Assembly: GCA_017853885.1 (NCBI GenBank)
Contig: JAFMIR010000003.1
Coordinates: 111,629-175,628 of the forward strand
DNA length: 64,000 bases
Direction: 5' to 3'
DNA from: Prosthecobacter sp.
GTDB lineage: Bacteria > Verrucomicrobiota > Verrucomicrobiia > Verrucomicrobiales > Verrucomicrobiaceae
Positions within the stretch are counted from its first letter, which is position 1. Each line of letters starts with the position of its first letter. Below the pieces are notes generated by a model that saw only the letters and a program-made list of their open reading frames with translations, made no database searches and was not told the origin of the DNA. Positions 61,641 to 64,000 of the stretch are shown in pieces. Position numbers and translations under genes: made by a program.

Positions 61641-62486
61641 ATGGATGAAATACAACCCAACGATGCCGCGAGTGACCACTATGAGCTGCTGGACAGCGGT
61701 GGAGGCCGTGTGCTCGAAAAGTGGGGTTCAGTGATCTGTTCAAGGCCAGGTCAGCAAATCTGGTGGCGTCGCAAACTGTCGGGCAGCGAGTGGAGGAAGG
61801 CGGCCGATTTCAAACGTGATGTCAAGCAGCCGGTGAAAACACGAATGGGGAGCCTCATGTTTCTCATCGGCGGCCCAGGGGGCAGCCCTCGGGCTCTGGG
61901 ACCGGAGTTGCGTGAATCGTGGGATCGCGTCACGGCGATGTGCGCGGCTTTTTCGACGAAGATGCGTCGTCCTGCCCGCGTGCTGCATCTTTTTGGTGGT
62001 GTTGGTGGTCACACATTGGCCGCAGCGCTCGGTGGTGCGAGCGTGGCGCATGTGGAGGCGCATCAGGAATCGCTCTCGCGTGCTCGCGAGAATGCCTCGC
62101 TGAATGCCACGGCGCTCGCCAGCCGTGACATTCGCTGGGTGCTGGATGATCCAGTGAAGTTTGCGCAGCGTGAGAAGGCTCAAAACGCCCGCCACGATCT
62201 CCTTATCGTCGATCCGCACAGCTCTCGCGAGGCAAAGCATGGCTTCGAGCCGGAGCGTGACCTCGCTTCACTCATCACCACGGCGAGCGGGTTGCTGAGT
62301 GATGCTCCGCTGGGTCTCGTGGTGGTCTGCCGCCAGAGCAATCTTTCGCCGACGACATTGCAAAACCTCCTCAAACACGAACTTAGCATCTTTGGCGGCA
62401 GCTTCGAGTGCGGCGAGCTTTTGATCCGCGGTGCCGAGAGCGTGCCACCGGTGCCGTGCGGCACGTTTGGCGTGTGGCAGAAGTGA
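61641..62486 (+). CDS. Class I SAM-dependent methyltransferase (RlmI/RlmK-like)
   Basis: About 281 residues from the ATG at 61641. After a substrate-binding start (DHYELLDSGGGRVLEKWGSV, ICSRPGQQIWWRRKLSGSEW) the methyltransferase has RVLHLFGGVGGHTLAAALGG, VAHVEAHQESLSRARENASL and a catalytic-strand LLIVDPHSSREAKHGFEPER. These match the RlmI-like rRNA/tRNA cytosine methyltransferase fold of COG1092, with LFxGVG instead of LFxYTG. The exact target is not known. The 255 bp before it hold no recognised gene. Confidence 0.82.
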   Translation: MDEIQPNDAASDHYELLDSGGGRVLEKWGSVICSRPGQQIWWRRKLSGSEWRKAADFKRDVKQPVKTRMGSLMFLIGGPGGSPRALGPELRESWDRVTAMCAAFSTKMRRPARVLHLFGGVGGHTLAAALGGASVAHVEAHQESLSRARENASLNATALASRDIRWVLDDPVKFAQREKAQNARHDLLIVDPHSSREAKHGFEPERDLASLITTASGLLSDAPLGLVVVCRQSNLSPTTLQNLLKHELSIFGGSFECGELLIRGAESVPPVPCGTFGVWQK

Positions 62487-62493
62487 CGATGAA

Positions 62494-63564
62494 TCAGCCG
62501 CGACGCTGCTGATAGTGTCCTTGAACCGGTTTCGGCTTGTTGATGGAGGCGCGGCGCAGCTTGTCCATCATGGCGATGCCCATGCCGTGCTCAAACATGG
62601 GCTCGGCGATGATCTCATCGACGCCGAGCTCATCGAGTCGGCGCAGGCAGTGGAAGAAGCGCACGGCGGCCTCGGGCAGTTTTCCGCTGCCGGGGCTGAG
62701 CATCATGACCTCTTCCCAATCGTGGAGTCCGACATAGCCATCACGCTCCTCGCCGCTGAGACTGAGCAAGGCATAGGTTTTGCCTTCTTCAGGCTGGAAA
62801 TCGGAGGGACGAGTGAGTAGGCGCAGCGGCGTGCGCGGGGCGTAGTGCTTCGCGAGCTGGCCGGGAGCATCGGTGGCCTCGTCGAGCACGGTGCGGCTGC
62901 CAAGCTGCACTTTACCGTAGGGCTTCAAATCGTCCGGCGTGAGCGGACCAGGGCGCACAATGGTGATGACGGGCTTTGGACTGCCGGACTCGATGCGAAT
63001 GATGGTCGATTCGAGGCCGTGCAGGCTCGCGCCGCCATCGACGATGAGCGGGATGCGGCCGTCGAGCTCGGTGAGCACGGCATTCGCGCTCGTGGGGCTG
63101 ATAGAGCCGAAGCGGTTCGCACTCGGCGCGGCGAGCGGTTTGTCGAGCGTGGCGACGATGCGGCGGAAGACGGGATTGCTGCTCACGCGGACGGCCACGG
63201 TGGGCAGTCCAGCGGTGACGAGATCAGGCACGACAGGTTTTTTCGGCAGCAGAAGGGTCAGCGGACCGGGCCAGAAGCGCTCGGTGAGCTGCTTCACGAC
63301 CGGCGCGATGTCCGCCGGCACGTCGGCGACGGTGTCGAGCAGATTTTTGTGCGGCAGATGAACGATGAGCGGATCAAAGGTCGGCCGCTCCTTGGCCTCG
63401 AAAATCTTCGCGACGGCCGCGGCATCAAGCGCATTGGCTGCGAGGCCGTAAACGGTCTCCGTGGGCAGTGCGACAACCTCTCCACTGCGAAGCAAACGCA
63501 CCGCCTCCTCGACCGCTTGGTGCAGAAGTGGCGGCTCGTCGGTTGGGAGAATCGGAGTGGACAT
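62494..63564 (-). CDS. tsaC: L-threonylcarbamoyladenylate synthase (Sua5/YrdC/TsaC)
   Basis: 356 residues, the longer Sua5-type form. The YrdC domain (residues about 15-205) has SGEVVALPTETVYGLAANAL, KERPTFDPLIVHL, RFWPGPLTLLLPKKPVVPDL and SANRFGSISPTSANAVLTEL. The extra C-terminal Sua5 domain (about 215-350) begins APGQLAKHYAPRTPLRLLTR. It makes threonylcarbamoyl-AMP for the t6A modification of ANN-decoding tRNAs. It converges with the methyltransferase at 62486, and folE2 lies upstream on the same strand, 44 bp away. Confidence 0.95.
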   Translation of the reverse strand: MSTPILPTDEPPLLHQAVEEAVRLLRSGEVVALPTETVYGLAANALDAAAVAKIFEAKERPTFDPLIVHLPHKNLLDTVADVPADIAPVVKQLTERFWPGPLTLLLPKKPVVPDLVTAGLPTVAVRVSSNPVFRRIVATLDKPLAAPSANRFGSISPTSANAVLTELDGRIPLIVDGGASLHGLESTIIRIESGSPKPVITIVRPGPLTPDDLKPYGKVQLGSRTVLDEATDAPGQLAKHYAPRTPLRLLTRPSDFQPEEGKTYALLSLSGEERDGYVGLHDWEEVMMLSPGSGKLPEAAVRFFHCLRRLDELGVDEIIAEPMFEHGMGIAMMDKLRRASINKPKPVQGHYQQRRG

Positions 63565-63608
63565 GCAAAGAATCAGGAAATGCCGCAGCGTCCCTTATAT
63601 GGAAGGCG

Positions 63609-64000
63609 TCATTTTGTCGGGCTTTCGATCATCGCCCAAGCATTGTGGTTGTGGATGGACTCGAAGTTTTCGGCCTCGACACGGAACCAAGTGAGGCGTG
63701 GATGGCTTTTGGCCTTCTGGGCGACATTGCGCACAAGATCCTCGACGAAGACGGGATTGTCGTAAGCGGCCTCAGTGACAAATTTCTCATCGGGACGCTT
63801 CAGCAAGCTGTAGAGCTGGGCACTGGCGGAGGCCTCGACGAGCTCGATGAGGTCCTCGATCCACACGGGCTCGCTGAAACGCACAGCGAGGGTGACGATG
63901 CCGCGTTGGTTGTGGGCTCCGCGGGCGCTGATGGCCTTGGAACAGGGGCAGAGCGTGGTCACGGGCACCTCGACGGTCAAAACGAAGTCGCTGGAGTCCT
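63609..64000 (-). CDS. folE2: GTP cyclohydrolase FolE2 (type IB), 5' part beyond window
   Basis: About 130 C-terminal residues of the enzyme making 7,8-dihydroneopterin triphosphate for folate and queuosine-type modification. [20 protein letters not shown] is the FolE2 catalytic region with the key Cys; [40 protein letters not shown] and [18 protein letters not shown] complete the hallmark. The frame is open to the window edge (FVLTVEV precedes), so the start is missing. FolE2 does not depend on zinc and in some bacteria replaces FolE in zinc limitation. Confidence 0.95.
   Translation of the reverse strand, partial: DSSDFVLTVEVPVTTLCPCSKAISARGAHNQRGIVTLAVRFSEPVWIEDLIELVEASASAQLYSLLKRPDEKFVTEAAYDNPVFVEDLVRNVAQKAKSHPRLTWFRVEAENFESIHNHNAWAMIESPTK

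Noticed and set aside
1..64000. CRISPR arrays, insertion sequences, prophage, rRNA genes
   Set aside because: No regularly spaced repeats, transposase or capsid/terminase-like products, or 16S/23S signatures were seen on either strand.

Overview
The window is GC-rich bacterial chromosome that is almost fully coding, with no phage, transposon, integrase or CRISPR array visible. The gene set points to a heterotrophic member of the Verrucomicrobiota, probably near Prosthecobacter or another Verrucomicrobiaceae genus. This is inferred from family content: a DUF1080 protein, a Tat-type Gfo/Idh/MocA oxidoreductase, a NamZ (DUF1343) protein, a giant PQQ-propeller protein, a ceramidase-like protein with a LamG domain, and above all a Chlamydia-type ytg metal-import operon (Chlamydiae and Verrucomicrobiota share the PVC superphylum). 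Heptose synthesis genes, RND efflux parts and predicted outer-membrane proteins indicate a Gram-negative envelope.

Layout. 1-6.1 kb: end of the complex I operon (nuoL partial, nuoM, nuoN) followed by a secreted papain-fold protein. 6.1-11.7 kb: DUF5069, a Gfo/Idh/MocA oxidoreductase, a GDYXXLXY/DUF2157 membrane pair, maf with a YgdI/YgdR-like lipoprotein, mtnP and tRNA-Cys. 11.9-15.1 kb: penicillin-binding protein 1C and a DUF1080 protein. 15.1-20.0 kb: a minus-strand metal-import operon in the order binding lipoprotein, outer-membrane barrel, ATPase, permease fused to a DtxR/MntR-like repressor, second permease. A perfect 14-bp palindrome lies inside its predicted promoter. 20.3-25.3 kb: a divergent heavy-metal efflux locus (hypothetical, czcC-like, czcA-like) with no adaptor gene.

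25.4-42.2 kb: a methyltransferase with a membrane-anchored tail, lactate permease, U32 peptidase, VWA protein, SGNH hydrolase, DMT exporter, the 1318-residue PQQ-propeller protein, a lipoprotein-like hypothetical, VF530, a spermidine-synthase-like protein, NamZ and rsfS with a lysine-rich tail. 42.3-53.4 kb: tRNA-Pro, a sparse 0.7-kb stretch, the ceramidase-like/LamG protein, an overlapping chain of DUF2339, a 43-residue peptide and a MidA-like methyltransferase, a LolA-like protein, a GT-C/GT2 pair and galM. 53.4-64 kb: a double thioredoxin protein, a small ABM-like protein, a CxxCH toroid protein, YyaL, aroG-hldA-gmhA, an rRNA-methyltransferase-like protein, Sua5/TsaC and the 3' part of folE2.

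The most notable system is the ytg-like locus. It combines importer, built-in metalloregulator, an extra outer-membrane barrel and a matching operator, back to back with a metal efflux locus, so metal uptake and efflux may be balanced across one 340-bp intergenic region. Other points of interest are the CxxCH protein, the methyltransferase-like insert in the PQQ protein, the rsfS tail and several very small genes held in place by stop/start overlaps. Functions are assigned from recognisable motifs and context only; no database search was possible.
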